Below, one piece after another: positions 1 through 7,623 of a stretch of 25,136 nucleotides of DNA. The stretch is taken from positions 1 to 25,136 of the forward strand of contig JAISTO010000092.1 in the NCBI GenBank assembly GCA_031272575.1, written 5' to 3'. How positions within the stretch are numbered: position 1 is the first letter of the stretch; each line of letters begins with the position of its first letter. This DNA comes from Treponema sp. Its GTDB lineage: Bacteria > Spirochaetota > Spirochaetia > Treponematales > Breznakiellaceae. The notes under the pieces are model-generated. The model did no database searches and was not told where the DNA came from. It saw nothing but the letters and a program-made list of their open reading frames with translations. The translations under genes and the position numbers were made by a program.

Positions 1-147
1 TACCAAGCCACGCAAGCCGCCACAGGCGGCCAGCGTGCGTAAATAAATGTGACTGCCGTAGATCGGCGGGGGCTCTCACCGCCGCCGTAAAAAACCCCTC
101 GCGGCTGCTATGCCGACAAGAGTTTTGGCTTCTTTTTGCCGGAAGGG

Positions 148-172
148 GCGGCTTTAGGCCGCGTCATTTTTT
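148..172 (+). terminator. Possible intrinsic terminator
   Basis: GCGGC (148-152) and GCCGC (158-162) form a 5-bp GC stem with a 5-nt loop, followed by GTCA and six T (167-172). The stem is short and no gene is visible upstream inside the window, so this is only a possible terminator for something ending before position 1. Confidence 0.3.
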
Positions 173-216
173 CTCGCGTTTGAACGCGCGCCGCCCACTG
201 CCCCCCTGGCGAGCGG

Positions 217-239
217 ATTCCGCGGTTAAACCGCGGAAT
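217..239. repeat. 10-bp perfect hairpin within repeat region
   Basis: ATTCCGCGGT (217-226) is the exact reverse complement of ACCGCGGAAT (230-239), with a 3-nt loop. The right arm is part of the first unit of the interspersed repeat at 227-266. There is no T-run after it, so it is not a typical terminator. Confidence 0.7.
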
Positions 240-266
240 GACGGAGGGACAAGCCGCGGAATGACG
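227..266 (+). repeat. Interspersed two-unit repeat, copy A
   Basis: Two units of CCGCGGAATGACGG (231-244 and 254-267) lie 23 bp apart. The first is preceded by TAAA and the second by ACAAG. The same arrangement occurs in copy B at 23186-23227: there the first unit differs at one position and the second at a few, and the gap between units is 2 nt longer. The conserved order of two non-identical flanks shows that the two loci are related and not chance matches. Short 'GTCATTCCGCGG'-style intergenic repeats of this kind exist in many bacterial genomes; the family is not one I can name. Confidence 0.7.
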
Positions 267-303
267 GGGAAATTCTATGCGTTTATCCTGGCGCGCCCCC
301 CTC

Positions 304-333
304 TTGTTATTATAGTGACACATGTGCTACTCT
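304..333 (+). promoter_or_regulatory. Probable GH1 promoter with overlapping palindrome
   Basis: TTGTTA (304-309) and TACTCT (328-333) are separated by 18 nt, a moderate sigma-70-type match. An imperfect 18-bp palindrome at 314-331 (core CACATGTG at 319-326, outer AGT and ACT) lies in the spacer and touches the -10 box, a typical place for a repressor operator. TATTAT at 308-313 is an alternative -10 box. The leader would be about 27 nt. Confidence 0.4.
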
Positions 334-336
334 GCC

Positions 337-361
337 TTGGGTTGTTTCAGCCCAAAAGGAG
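337..361 (+). promoter_or_regulatory. GH1 leader hairpin and ribosome binding site
   Basis: TTGGGTTG (337-344) pairs with CAGCCCAA (348-355) around a TTT loop, one pair being G-T. The right arm runs into the Shine-Dalgarno sequence AAAAGGAG (354-361), which sits 5 nt before the ATG at 367. This site decides the start codon; the longer reading frame from 322 has no such signal. Confidence 0.5.
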
Positions 362-366
362 AATAT

Positions 367-1710
367 ATGGGTTTCAAAAAGGACTTCGTCTGGGGCGGGG
401 CGAGCGCCTCGTACCAGATCGAGGGGGCGGCCGCCGAGGATGGCAGGCTCCCCTCGGTGTGGGATATGTTCTGCAAACAGCCAGGGCGCGTCGAAAACGG
501 CTCAAGCGGCGATACCGCCTGCGACCATTACCACCGCTGGAAAGAAGACATCGCCATCATGAAGGAACTGGGCTACAAGGCTTACCGCTTCTCGGTTGCC
601 TGGCCCCGCGTTATCCCCACGGGGGACGGGCCGGTCAACGAAAGGGGGCTCGCCTTTTACGACCGCCTGGTCGACGGCCTCCTCGAGGCGGGCCTAACCC
701 CCTACGTCACCCTCTTCCACTGGGATTACCCCTACGCGCTCTTCCGCAAGGGGGGCTGGCTGAACCCGGAAAGCCCCGAGTGGTTCGCCCGCTACACCGA
801 GGCCGTGGCGAAAAAAATCGGGGATAGGGTGAAGCACTTTATCACCCTGAACGAGCCCCAGTGCTTTATCGGCCTGGGCTATGTGAACGGCGACCATGCC
901 CCGGGCTGCAAGGTGCCGATCTGGGACGCGCTCCTGATGGCGCACCATGTGCTGCTTTCGCATGGCCGCGCCGTGCAGGTGCTGCGCAGCCTGGTGCCCG
1001 GCGCGAAGATCGGCACGGCCCCGGCCTGCGGCGTCGACTATCCGGCCACCCCGGACGACATCGAGGCCGCGCGCGAGTCCTTCTTCAATGTGCACGACAG
1101 CCCCATCTTCACCATGGCCCTGTGGAACGACCCGATCTTCCTCGGGCAGTATCCGGCGAAACTGTTCGACAAGTTCGGGGCTGTTATGCCCCCCATCGGC
1201 AAAGATGACATGGCGCTCATCGGGCAGGAGGTCGACTTCGTGGGGACGAACATTTACAACGGCGCGGCGGTGCGCCGTACCGAAAGCGGCGGCTTCGAAA
1301 AAACGCCGCGCAAGGACGGCTATGCCTTCACCGCGTCAAAGTGGCCGGTGACGCCGGAGGCGCTCTACTGGGGGCCGCGCTTCCTCTACGAGCGCTACCG
1401 GAAGCCCGTGTATATAACCGAAAACGGCCTCTCCTGCGCGGATGTCGTCTCGCTCGACGGGAAGGTGCACGATCCGGCGCGCATCGACTTCCTGCACCGC
1501 TACCTCCTCTGCCTCCGCCGCGCCGCGGACGACGGCGTCGACATCGCCGGCTACTTCCACTGGTGCGTAACCGACAACTTCGAGTGGGCCAAAGGCTACA
1601 CCGACCGCTTCGGCATGGTCTTCTGCGACTACCAGACCCAGCAGCGCATCATAAAGGACTCAGGGTACTGGTACCGGGACGTGATCCGCAGCAACGGGGA
1701 CAACCTGTAG
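367..1710 (+). CDS. GH1 family beta-glucosidase
   Basis: Glycoside hydrolase family 1 enzyme, 447 aa, the usual length for the family. It hydrolyses beta-linked glucosides such as cellobiose by a retaining mechanism. The N-terminus FVWGGASASYQIEGA is the family signature. The acid/base glutamate is E163 in TLNEP and the nucleophile is E352 in ITENG. The C-terminal segment DNFEWAKGYTDRFG is typical of beta-glucosidases that act on non-phosphorylated substrates rather than 6-phospho-beta-glucosidases. There is no signal peptide, so it should be cytoplasmic. ATG at 367 is chosen because AAAAGGAG lies 5 nt upstream. The last 51 bp overlap the 3' end of the solute-binding protein gene on the other strand. 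No sugar transporter genes adjoin it apart from that binding protein. The exact substrate cannot be read from sequence. Confidence 0.95.
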   Translation: MGFKKDFVWGGASASYQIEGAAAEDGRLPSVWDMFCKQPGRVENGSSGDTACDHYHRWKEDIAIMKELGYKAYRFSVAWPRVIPTGDGPVNERGLAFYDRLVDGLLEAGLTPYVTLFHWDYPYALFRKGGWLNPESPEWFARYTEAVAKKIGDRVKHFITLNEPQCFIGLGYVNGDHAPGCKVPIWDALLMAHHVLLSHGRAVQVLRSLVPGAKIGTAPACGVDYPATPDDIEAARESFFNVHDSPIFTMALWNDPIFLGQYPAKLFDKFGAVMPPIGKDDMALIGQEVDFVGTNIYNGAAVRRTESGGFEKTPRKDGYAFTASKWPVTPEALYWGPRFLYERYRKPVYITENGLSCADVVSLDGKVHDPARIDFLHRYLLCLRRAADDGVDIAGYFHWCVTDNFEWAKGYTDRFGMVFCDYQTQQRIIKDSGYWYRDVIRSNGDNL

Positions 1711-3042
1711 GGAATCGGCGCCTGCCGCGGCTGCCCCCGCGCTTTTCGATTCAAGGATACCTTCCCAGCGGGTCTGGATATTTTTGGCGGCCGCGGGTAC
1801 GTTCTGCGTACCCGCAAGGAGCGCGTCGAGTTCTTCGCTCAGGGCCTGCTCCAGGGCCGCGCCTTCGAGCAGGCCGGCGTACTCCTGCGCAAAGCCGGCC
1901 AGCGTACAGAGATCGCGGGCCTTCTCGTAGAGCGGGTCCTGCGGAAGCGCTTCTTCGGGGGAGGCGCTGTCCACCGCGCCGGGCGCGGCGCCTGCTTGTC
2001 CGGCCAGAAAGGCACTCCGCTCCGCAAGGAACGCGGCAAAGGCCGCGGCGTCTTCCCTGTGCGGGCCGGCGCTGCGGACCCCGGCGCTCCACACCGAGGC
2101 CGCGAATACCGGTTTGCCGGTGTAACCCGCAGGCACGGGGATGCTCGAAATGCCGAAACTGCCGGCGGGCATACGCGCTTCCAAAACCCGCAGCACGGCG
2201 GAGGGGGCGCTCATAAATACCGCCTCGCCTTCGGCAAAGCGGCCGATCTTGTCGTCTACAGGGGCGGCAAAGCCCCGGTCGATCATCCCTTTAAAAAATG
2301 ACAGGGTTGTCCCCGCATACGCGCCGGCGCCGGCAAAGGCGGGCTTAAGCCCGTTCAGAAAATTTTTCCCTCCCGCATAGAACCAGGGGTAGAAGTCCTC
2401 CCGCAGGAGGGACAGCGTATCCCCTCGCGCGGAGAGCGCCAGCCCCGTAAGGCCGGGCGTTTTCTGCTGCGTGACGCGGATCATATCCAAAAATTCGTCC
2501 CGCGTCTTCGGAGGTTTTGCAAACCCCGCGGCCTTGAGCACATCGATATTGTAGAAAAAGAAAATGGCGCTCGTAACGAGCGGCAGGGGTTCGCCTTCGA
2601 TAACGCCGCGTTCCAGCAGGGGGAAGGCCCATTCGCTTTCGATACCCACGACGTCACCGAGTTGGCCGCTGCTGCCGGAAGGGGCGCTCTCGTACAAGAG
2701 GGCGCGGAGTTCGCGGTAGGGCCGCGTGTCCAGCCGGATGTCGACGCCGGGATGGAGCGCCTCGAACTCCGCCGCGAGCGTTTCGAGCGCGCCGCCGGGA
2801 AGTTCAGCTTCCCACCACTGCGTAAAGGTGATCACATCGCGGCTGTTTTCAAAGGTCACCCTTTTGCCGCTCCACATAAAAATGCCGATACCGAAGACAA
2901 GCACCGCGGCAGCAAAGAGCGTAAGGTCTATATGCTGCCGCAATTTTTGCGCAAGAAAGCGTATGCGCGCCGCGCAGACTTTTTTCGCGGTGAGCAGGGC
3001 TTTCCTGACCGCGGCAATTAATGCGGCAATTGACGGTGTCAT
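1660..3042 (-). CDS. Membrane-anchored extracellular solute-binding protein, family 1
   Basis: 460 aa. The N-terminus is basic (about residues 12-37), followed by one hydrophobic segment (about 41-57, LTLFAAAVLVFGIGIFMW) that probably anchors the protein in the inner membrane; I see no lipobox. From about residue 70 it resembles ABC-transporter sugar-binding proteins: LAAEFEALHPGVDIRLDTR, then FFFYNIDVLKAAG followed by PPKTRDEFLDMI, and GEAVFMSAPSAVL near the middle. Such proteins deliver sugars to ABC permeases, but no permease or ATPase gene is adjacent, so it may act as a sensor or be orphaned. The start ATG at 3042 follows TAGGGAG, which overlaps the stop of the gene upstream (9-nt gap), so the two are one operon. 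The C-terminus is Ala/Val/Pro-rich and its last 17 codons lie antisense to the GH1 gene. Ligand unknown. Confidence 0.8.
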   Translation of the reverse strand: MTPSIAALIAAVRKALLTAKKVCAARIRFLAQKLRQHIDLTLFAAAVLVFGIGIFMWSGKRVTFENSRDVITFTQWWEAELPGGALETLAAEFEALHPGVDIRLDTRPYRELRALLYESAPSGSSGQLGDVVGIESEWAFPLLERGVIEGEPLPLVTSAIFFFYNIDVLKAAGFAKPPKTRDEFLDMIRVTQQKTPGLTGLALSARGDTLSLLREDFYPWFYAGGKNFLNGLKPAFAGAGAYAGTTLSFFKGMIDRGFAAPVDDKIGRFAEGEAVFMSAPSAVLRVLEARMPAGSFGISSIPVPAGYTGKPVFAASVWSAGVRSAGPHREDAAAFAAFLAERSAFLAGQAGAAPGAVDSASPEEALPQDPLYEKARDLCTLAGFAQEYAGLLEGAALEQALSEELDALLAGTQNVPAAAKNIQTRWEGILESKSAGAAAAGADSLQVVPVAADHVPVPVP

Positions 3043-3051
3043 TATTACTCC

Positions 3052-4047
3052 CTAATATCTTTTTCCCATGCCCTTCAGCGCCGCGGCTATCCACTCGCGG
3101 GCCTCCTCCGGGTATTGGATTTGTATGCTGAAAAATTCGTACAGGCTTTCCTGATAACTGCCGCAGAAAAAGAGCGACTGCCCCAGGTAGTAGCGCGCCC
3201 GCGCCTGCTCGGCCGCGTCCAGAGGGGCGTTGAGCAGGCGGCGCAGTTCGTCCCGCGCGGTCTGCCAGTTGCGGCGGAGGAAGTAGCGCTGCACTATCGC
3301 GCGGACGCTGTACTCGCCCACCGCGACCGCCGTGTTCATGTCCTCGGAAAAGGCGCGCGGGGTTTTCAGTCTCTCCGGCGGGAGCCGCCGCCCCTGCGCC
3401 GCGTTCCTGTCGATGATGTCCTTTACCGCGCGCAGGGCCTCGGGGCTGAGTTTGGGGAGCGGCGGCGGTTCCGGCTGCGGGGCAGGCGGTGGTTCCGGCT
3501 GCGGGGCGGGCTGTGTCCGGGGGAGCGGCACCGCGATAAGGAGCGGCGGCAGAGTCTCGGAACTTGTCTGCGCCTCGGTGCTCGGATCGTGCACGATCGT
3601 CTGCGGACTGTTGGCCAGTTCCGGATCGACCGAGGCCTCCAGGATCTCGGGGGTAATCTCAACGCTGATGCTGTTGGTGAAGGGGATAAACACATTGTAG
3701 CGCTGGCCGCTCGTGTCCCCCGCGCTGACATAATAGTAGAATACGCCGGCCCCGCCAGGGTCATCAATGTAAGCCTGAATGCCGTACGGCACCTCCGCAA
3801 GGATATGCATGGAGCCCGCGGAGGCGGCGTCGATCGGGGTGAGGGAGCGGTAGATATAGAGCGGCCCCTTTACGTCCACCGAGTCGACCCACGAGAGGCG
3901 GACGAGACGGTTCCGCACTTCCCCCTTCAGTTGCGAGACAAAGGGGGCAAAGACGGTATTTGCCGCGGGTACGCTCTCCTGCCCTGCCGCCCCAAGCGAG
4001 GCGAGCAAGGCGAAGCACCCAAGAGCGGTAATGCGCTTCCTCACCAT
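3052..4047 (-). CDS. Exported FN3-like and TPR-like protein
   Basis: 331 aa, not a family I can name. MVRKR followed by a hydrophobic stretch to about residue 21 (ITALGCFALLASLGAAG) is a signal peptide, probably cut near AAGQES. Residues about 30-135 look like a fibronectin type III-like beta domain (VRLSWVDSVDVKGPLYIYRS, then FYYYVSAGD). A Pro/Glu-rich linker (repeats of PQPEPPP, about residues 196-210) leads to a helical C-terminal part (about 250-331, QTARDELRRLL then ARYYLGQSLFFCGSYQESL) resembling tetratricopeptide repeats. It is likely a periplasmic or surface scaffold. ATG at 4047 is chosen because a consensus promoter ends 7 nt before it; upstream in-frame codons would lie inside or above the -10 box. 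It is co-transcribed with the solute-binding protein gene, which suggests the two products work together. Confidence 0.7.
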   Translation of the reverse strand: MVRKRITALGCFALLASLGAAGQESVPAANTVFAPFVSQLKGEVRNRLVRLSWVDSVDVKGPLYIYRSLTPIDAASAGSMHILAEVPYGIQAYIDDPGGAGVFYYYVSAGDTSGQRYNVFIPFTNSISVEITPEILEASVDPELANSPQTIVHDPSTEAQTSSETLPPLLIAVPLPRTQPAPQPEPPPAPQPEPPPLPKLSPEALRAVKDIIDRNAAQGRRLPPERLKTPRAFSEDMNTAVAVGEYSVRAIVQRYFLRRNWQTARDELRRLLNAPLDAAEQARARYYLGQSLFFCGSYQESLYEFFSIQIQYPEEAREWIAAALKGMGKRY

Positions 4048-4054
4048 AATCTCC

Positions 4055-4083
4055 ATTATAGCATAGAAAGGGAGGGAAGTCAA
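4055..4083 (-). promoter_or_regulatory. Consensus promoter of the FN3/TPR gene, predicted leaderless
   Basis: On the minus strand, TTGACT (4083-4078) and TATAAT (4060-4055) are exactly 17 nt apart, with CCCC just before the -35 box. Only 7 nt (GGAGATT) separate the -10 box from ATG at 4047, so transcription should begin at or next to the start codon. GGAG in this gap is too close to the ATG to serve as a normal ribosome binding site. Confidence 0.8.
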
Positions 4084-4104
4084 GGGGCGGCAGGGAGAAT
4101 CCGC

Positions 4105-7100
4105 TCACGCCTCCGCGAGGCGGCCGCTGCGCAGGTAGTACAGGTATGCCCGCGCCGGTTTGCCGAAGAGGTCGGCGGCGGCCTGGCGGTAGACGGCCAA
4201 CTGCGCGGCGTGGTCCTCCGGGGTTTCCACGCGGTCGGTTTTGAAATCCACGACGACGGTCTCGCCGTCCTTTTCAAACACCAGGTCGATAACACCGTCC
4301 ACCGGGATGTTCGCGCCGTCCTGCTCCCGGAGCGTCACGACGCTAAACTCCGATTCCAGGAACGGGGCGGCGCGGGCCGCCTGCCCCAACTCTGAGTCGA
4401 GGAAGCGCTGCGCGAGTGTTTCCGCCTCCGCGAGTACCGGTTTGAGGGCCTCGTCGCCGCGGTCCGCGGCCTTTGCCGGAAGACGCGGCGGCGCGTTCTT
4501 GAGGCGTCCCTCGATAAGCGCGTGGGTTATCGTGCCGAAGTCAGCGGGCGAGAGGCCGGCCTCTCGCAGGAGGCGGTACACCGGGTCGCTGCCGGCCTCA
4601 TCGCATGGGGGGGCGGCGGCCGGCGCGTCGGCGCGGGGCGGCGCGAGGCGGCTGGCGTTCAGCACTTCCGGCGTGAGGCGGCCTGCGTCACGCAGAGGGG
4701 CGGCCTGGTAGCGGGCCTTCGCGGCCTGGGCCGCGGCGAAGGGGCTGCCGCGCACGGCGCTGCTCGCGGTACGTGCCGGGCCGGCGAGGCGGGCCGCCTC
4801 AGCATAGGTGCAGGCCGGAATGCGCGACAGCGTGAAGGGGCGCGCCGAATTGCCGGGGCGGTACATTTCTTCGGTCTTTGCTATGACCGGCAGCAGGAGG
4901 TCAAAGAACGTCGAGGGGGCTTTTTCCGCCCGGCATTGGCAGAGGAGGTCAACACGAGTCTGTATGTAGGTGTCGTCGTACTCGTCCGCGTCCAGGTCCT
5001 GTATATCCTTTTCATTTTTGGTCTGTCCGTTGATGGACGCGGTGAAATACAGGGCGCTTTCGGCCCGCGTCATGGCCACGTAGAGGAGGCGGCGCAATTC
5101 TGCCGCCTCCTGGGCCGCTTCCGCCTCCTGCTCCCGCCTGTAAAAAAAGTTGCCGTGCTGTTCCGGCAGCGCGTCGGCCTGCGGCAGTTTGAGCGTGGGG
5201 CCGTAGTCCCTGTTGAAGTACACCAGGGCGTCGCCGCGGTTTTTCGGGGTGGGCGCGTTGCCGCCGTAGATAAAGACCACGGGAAACTCCATGCCCTTGC
5301 TGGCGTGTACCGACAGCAGTTTGACGCCGGAGCGGTCGTCGTCAGCGGGGCTTTCGCCGGCGTCAGCCGTATCGGCCAGGTCGAGTTTTTCCCGGTTGGC
5401 AATCAAATCATCAATGTGATCGACAAAGCCGGCAAGACCCAGGCCGCGCTCGTCGCAGAGCCGGGCAATCTCGAAGAGCATATCAAAGAGTTCGGCGTAG
5501 ATCGCGGACTCCGCTGACCACAGCGTCTCGTAACGGTAACCGGCGAAGTACCACAGTGCCGTCAGGGTCTCGGTGACCGGCGCGGTCGTGTCCTTCACCT
5601 GTGCGTACAACGCCCTGGCTTTGGCAAAACGCGCCCTGTCGTCGTCAGAGAGAAACGCCTCCTGCGCCGCGTCAAACGGCTCGCAGCCCGGCCCCCGTTC
5701 CAACAGGCAGCGCGTCAGGCCGTCGCCGGAGAGGCGCGCAAACGGGGAGCGGAGCGCGGCGGCATAGGCGATACGGTCGTCGGGGTACACGGCGAGGCGC
5801 AGAAATGCGCAGAGGTCGTTGACCGGCGCGTCGTGGAAGATGCCCTGGGGTTTTGTCGACACAAACGGGATACCGAAACGCTTGCATTCCTTTTCGATAT
5901 TCCCCTGATGACTGTAGGCGCGCTGCAGCACGGCGAAATCGGCGTACGTACAGGCCCTCGCCGTCTTTGTCTTTTTATCAAAAATCTCGAACCGGCTGTC
6001 AAACAGTCCGCGGATTTTTTGCGCGATGTATAGGGCCTCAAGGTCGTAACTGCTCAGCCCCGCGTCTTTGGGAATCCGCGCCTTGTCGAGCAGGGCAATA
6101 TGAACGCGGGCCGCGCTCTCTTCGCCGCGCCGCGTTTCGGGGATAGTAATGACGCTGTGCCGGGCCTCGAAATCCGTTCCGTTGGCGGCCGGCAGAAAGA
6201 CGTTCGCAAAGATATGGTTGAACGCGCCGATGAGGGAGGGATGCGAGCGGTAGTTGTACGGCAGCGACAACTCTGCCTGCTCGTTCACTGACTGAGCGAG
6301 GTCCCGCGAGAGGGCGCGGAACACCGACACGTCGGCGCCGCGGAAGCGGAAGATTGACTGTTTTTCGTCGCCGACGAAAAACAGTTTGTTGGAATCCAAA
6401 TCTTCCGCGGCCGGCACACCGGGGACGCAGCGGTCGTCTTTTTCCGCCAGCAGGAATACGAGGTCACGCTGCAGGGCGTTGTTGTCCTGGAACTCGTCAA
6501 TCATGATGGCGCGGATGCGGCGTTTGTAATACGCGCGAATACCGGGGTCGTCACGCAGCGTGTCACAGGCGATCTGAGCGACATCGTTGAACGAGAGTAT
6601 GCCGGCCTCCCGCTTCTGCCGGTTGAACTCGTCCTGAAACTGCGCGAGCAGCGCGAAGATGCCGGCGGCGGTTTCCCACTGCAGCGCGGTGTTGGCAAGC
6701 GCGGAGAGGGCAGGGTAGCACTCGTCCCTGATCTGTTTATGCACTTCTTTTATAGTGGCGAGCGGCTCGCCGCAGCGGCCCGGCTGCCGAATCTTGCAGG
6801 CGGCAAAAAGCCAGTCAACATACTGCTTTACCTGCTCCTCCGTACCATCTGGTGAAACCATAATGAGCGCAAAATCAGGCGCGTCAGGCTCCGTTTCAAA
6901 AGCGGCCTGCCAGTTCTGGCAATATTGAGCATCGGTGTTACCACCGCCGGCAAGCGCGGTTTTTATGTCTGCCAACGCGCTGTCAATTTTTTTTGTGATG
7001 ATCGACAACTCCCCCGCGACAGCCTCTTTTTGCCGCGCAAGAGCCGCGGCGAAATCGATGGGGCGGCTCAGAGGGCTGTGCGCGGCAGCAGCGGCGAACA

Positions 7101-7623
7101 GGTCCTCGGCCACGCCGCGCAGGTTGTACGCCGCAAGGAGCACGGCGAGCGCGCGCTCTTCGCGGTGCTCCAGCACGAAGGCCAGGGCCGCGCTGCGGGC
7201 CGACTCGCGCAGGGCCGCGTCGTCCGTGCTGAACTCCGGCGTAACACCCCACAGGCGGGAGGAGGCGCGGGCGACGGCGGCGCAGAACGAGTCGATGGTG
7301 CCGATACGCGCCGCCTCGAACTCGCGCAGAGCCGCCGACGCGCGGCTGTTGCTGCGGTTGTCGGCGAGGATGCGGTAAATCCGCGTGTGCATCTCGGCGG
7401 CGGCCTTTTTCGTAAAGGTCAGCGTGAGGATGTTGTCGGGCTTCAGCCCCCGCTCCATAACGAGCCATGCGTAACGGGCCGCCAGCGTCTTGGTCTTGCC
7501 CGACCCGGCCCCCGCCGCGACCACGACGTTATGGGCAGCCGTGGCGGCCGCTCTCTGATTGCCGTCGAGTTCGGCAAGGATAGCGGCAACACTCGCGGGA
7601 GAACCGCCGGTATCTTCAGTCAT
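4105..7623 (-). CDS. addA: AddA-type UvrD helicase/nuclease subunit
   Basis: 1172 aa. Superfamily 1A helicase fused to a C-terminal RecB-type nuclease, the A subunit of the AddAB enzyme that resects double-strand breaks for RecA. Visible motifs: Q motif LDGNQRAAATA (20-30), Walker A AAGAGSGKT with K43, motif Ia LTFTKKAAAEM, Walker B IDEFQD with D376-E377, GDEKQSIFRFRGAD (motif III), LLSVHASKGMEFPVVF (motif V) and RLLYVAMTRAE (motif VI). The nuclease motif GVIDLVFEKDG, then VVVDFKTDR, has D1126 and K1128. Length fits AddA. ATG at 7623 follows AGGAGG and overlaps the addB stop by 8 bp (ATGACTGA), so translation is probably coupled. A longer frame from 7809 is rejected because its extra residues are low-complexity and overlap addB. 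A Gly/Ala/Pro-rich stretch before the nuclease domain is probably a linker. Confidence 0.9.
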   Translation of the reverse strand: MTEDTGGSPASVAAILAELDGNQRAAATAAHNVVVAAGAGSGKTKTLAARYAWLVMERGLKPDNILTLTFTKKAAAEMHTRIYRILADNRSNSRASAALREFEAARIGTIDSFCAAVARASSRLWGVTPEFSTDDAALRESARSAALAFVLEHREERALAVLLAAYNLRGVAEDLFAAAAAHSPLSRPIDFAAALARQKEAVAGELSIITKKIDSALADIKTALAGGGNTDAQYCQNWQAAFETEPDAPDFALIMVSPDGTEEQVKQYVDWLFAACKIRQPGRCGEPLATIKEVHKQIRDECYPALSALANTALQWETAAGIFALLAQFQDEFNRQKREAGILSFNDVAQIACDTLRDDPGIRAYYKRRIRAIMIDEFQDNNALQRDLVFLLAEKDDRCVPGVPAAEDLDSNKLFFVGDEKQSIFRFRGADVSVFRALSRDLAQSVNEQAELSLPYNYRSHPSLIGAFNHIFANVFLPAANGTDFEARHSVITIPETRRGEESAARVHIALLDKARIPKDAGLSSYDLEALYIAQKIRGLFDSRFEIFDKKTKTARACTYADFAVLQRAYSHQGNIEKECKRFGIPFVSTKPQGIFHDAPVNDLCAFLRLAVYPDDRIAYAAALRSPFARLSGDGLTRCLLERGPGCEPFDAAQEAFLSDDDRARFAKARALYAQVKDTTAPVTETLTALWYFAGYRYETLWSAESAIYAELFDMLFEIARLCDERGLGLAGFVDHIDDLIANREKLDLADTADAGESPADDDRSGVKLLSVHASKGMEFPVVFIYGGNAPTPKNRGDALVYFNRDYGPTLKLPQADALPEQHGNFFYRREQEAEAAQEAAELRRLLYVAMTRAESALYFTASINGQTKNEKDIQDLDADEYDDTYIQTRVDLLCQCRAEKAPSTFFDLLLPVIAKTEEMYRPGNSARPFTLSRIPACTYAEAARLAGPARTASSAVRGSPFAAAQAAKARYQAAPLRDAGRLTPEVLNASRLAPPRADAPAAAPPCDEAGSDPVYRLLREAGLSPADFGTITHALIEGRLKNAPPRLPAKAADRGDEALKPVLAEAETLAQRFLDSELGQAARAAPFLESEFSVVTLREQDGANIPVDGVIDLVFEKDGETVVVDFKTDRVETPEDHAAQLAVYRQAAADLFGKPARAYLYYLRSGRLAEA

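Larger units (their letters stand above)
1..366. other. Non-coding region upstream of the GH1 gene
   Basis: I see no convincing gene here; the open frames on both strands have no start-site signals and unconvincing composition. It contains short GC-rich inverted repeats (GCCGCC at 17-22 with GGCGGC at 26-31), a hairpin with a T-run at 148-172, a 10-bp hairpin at 217-239, two copies of a repeat unit at 227-266, and the GH1 promoter region from about 304. It looks like a repeat-bearing intergenic region, possibly the trailing end of a unit beyond the left edge. Confidence 0.6.

Noticed and set aside
153..170. Match TTTAGGCCGCNTCATTTT at 153-170 and 25012-25029 (17 of 18 identical)
   Set aside because: One such near match between two 18-mers is roughly expected by chance in 25 kb, the flanks differ, and in the second place it includes a stop codon. 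Not called a repeat.
3115..4395. 426-codon open frame on the plus strand
   Set aside because: It is antisense to the FN3/TPR gene and the end of addA. Long shadow frames are common in GC-rich DNA, and there are no start signals or recognisable motifs.
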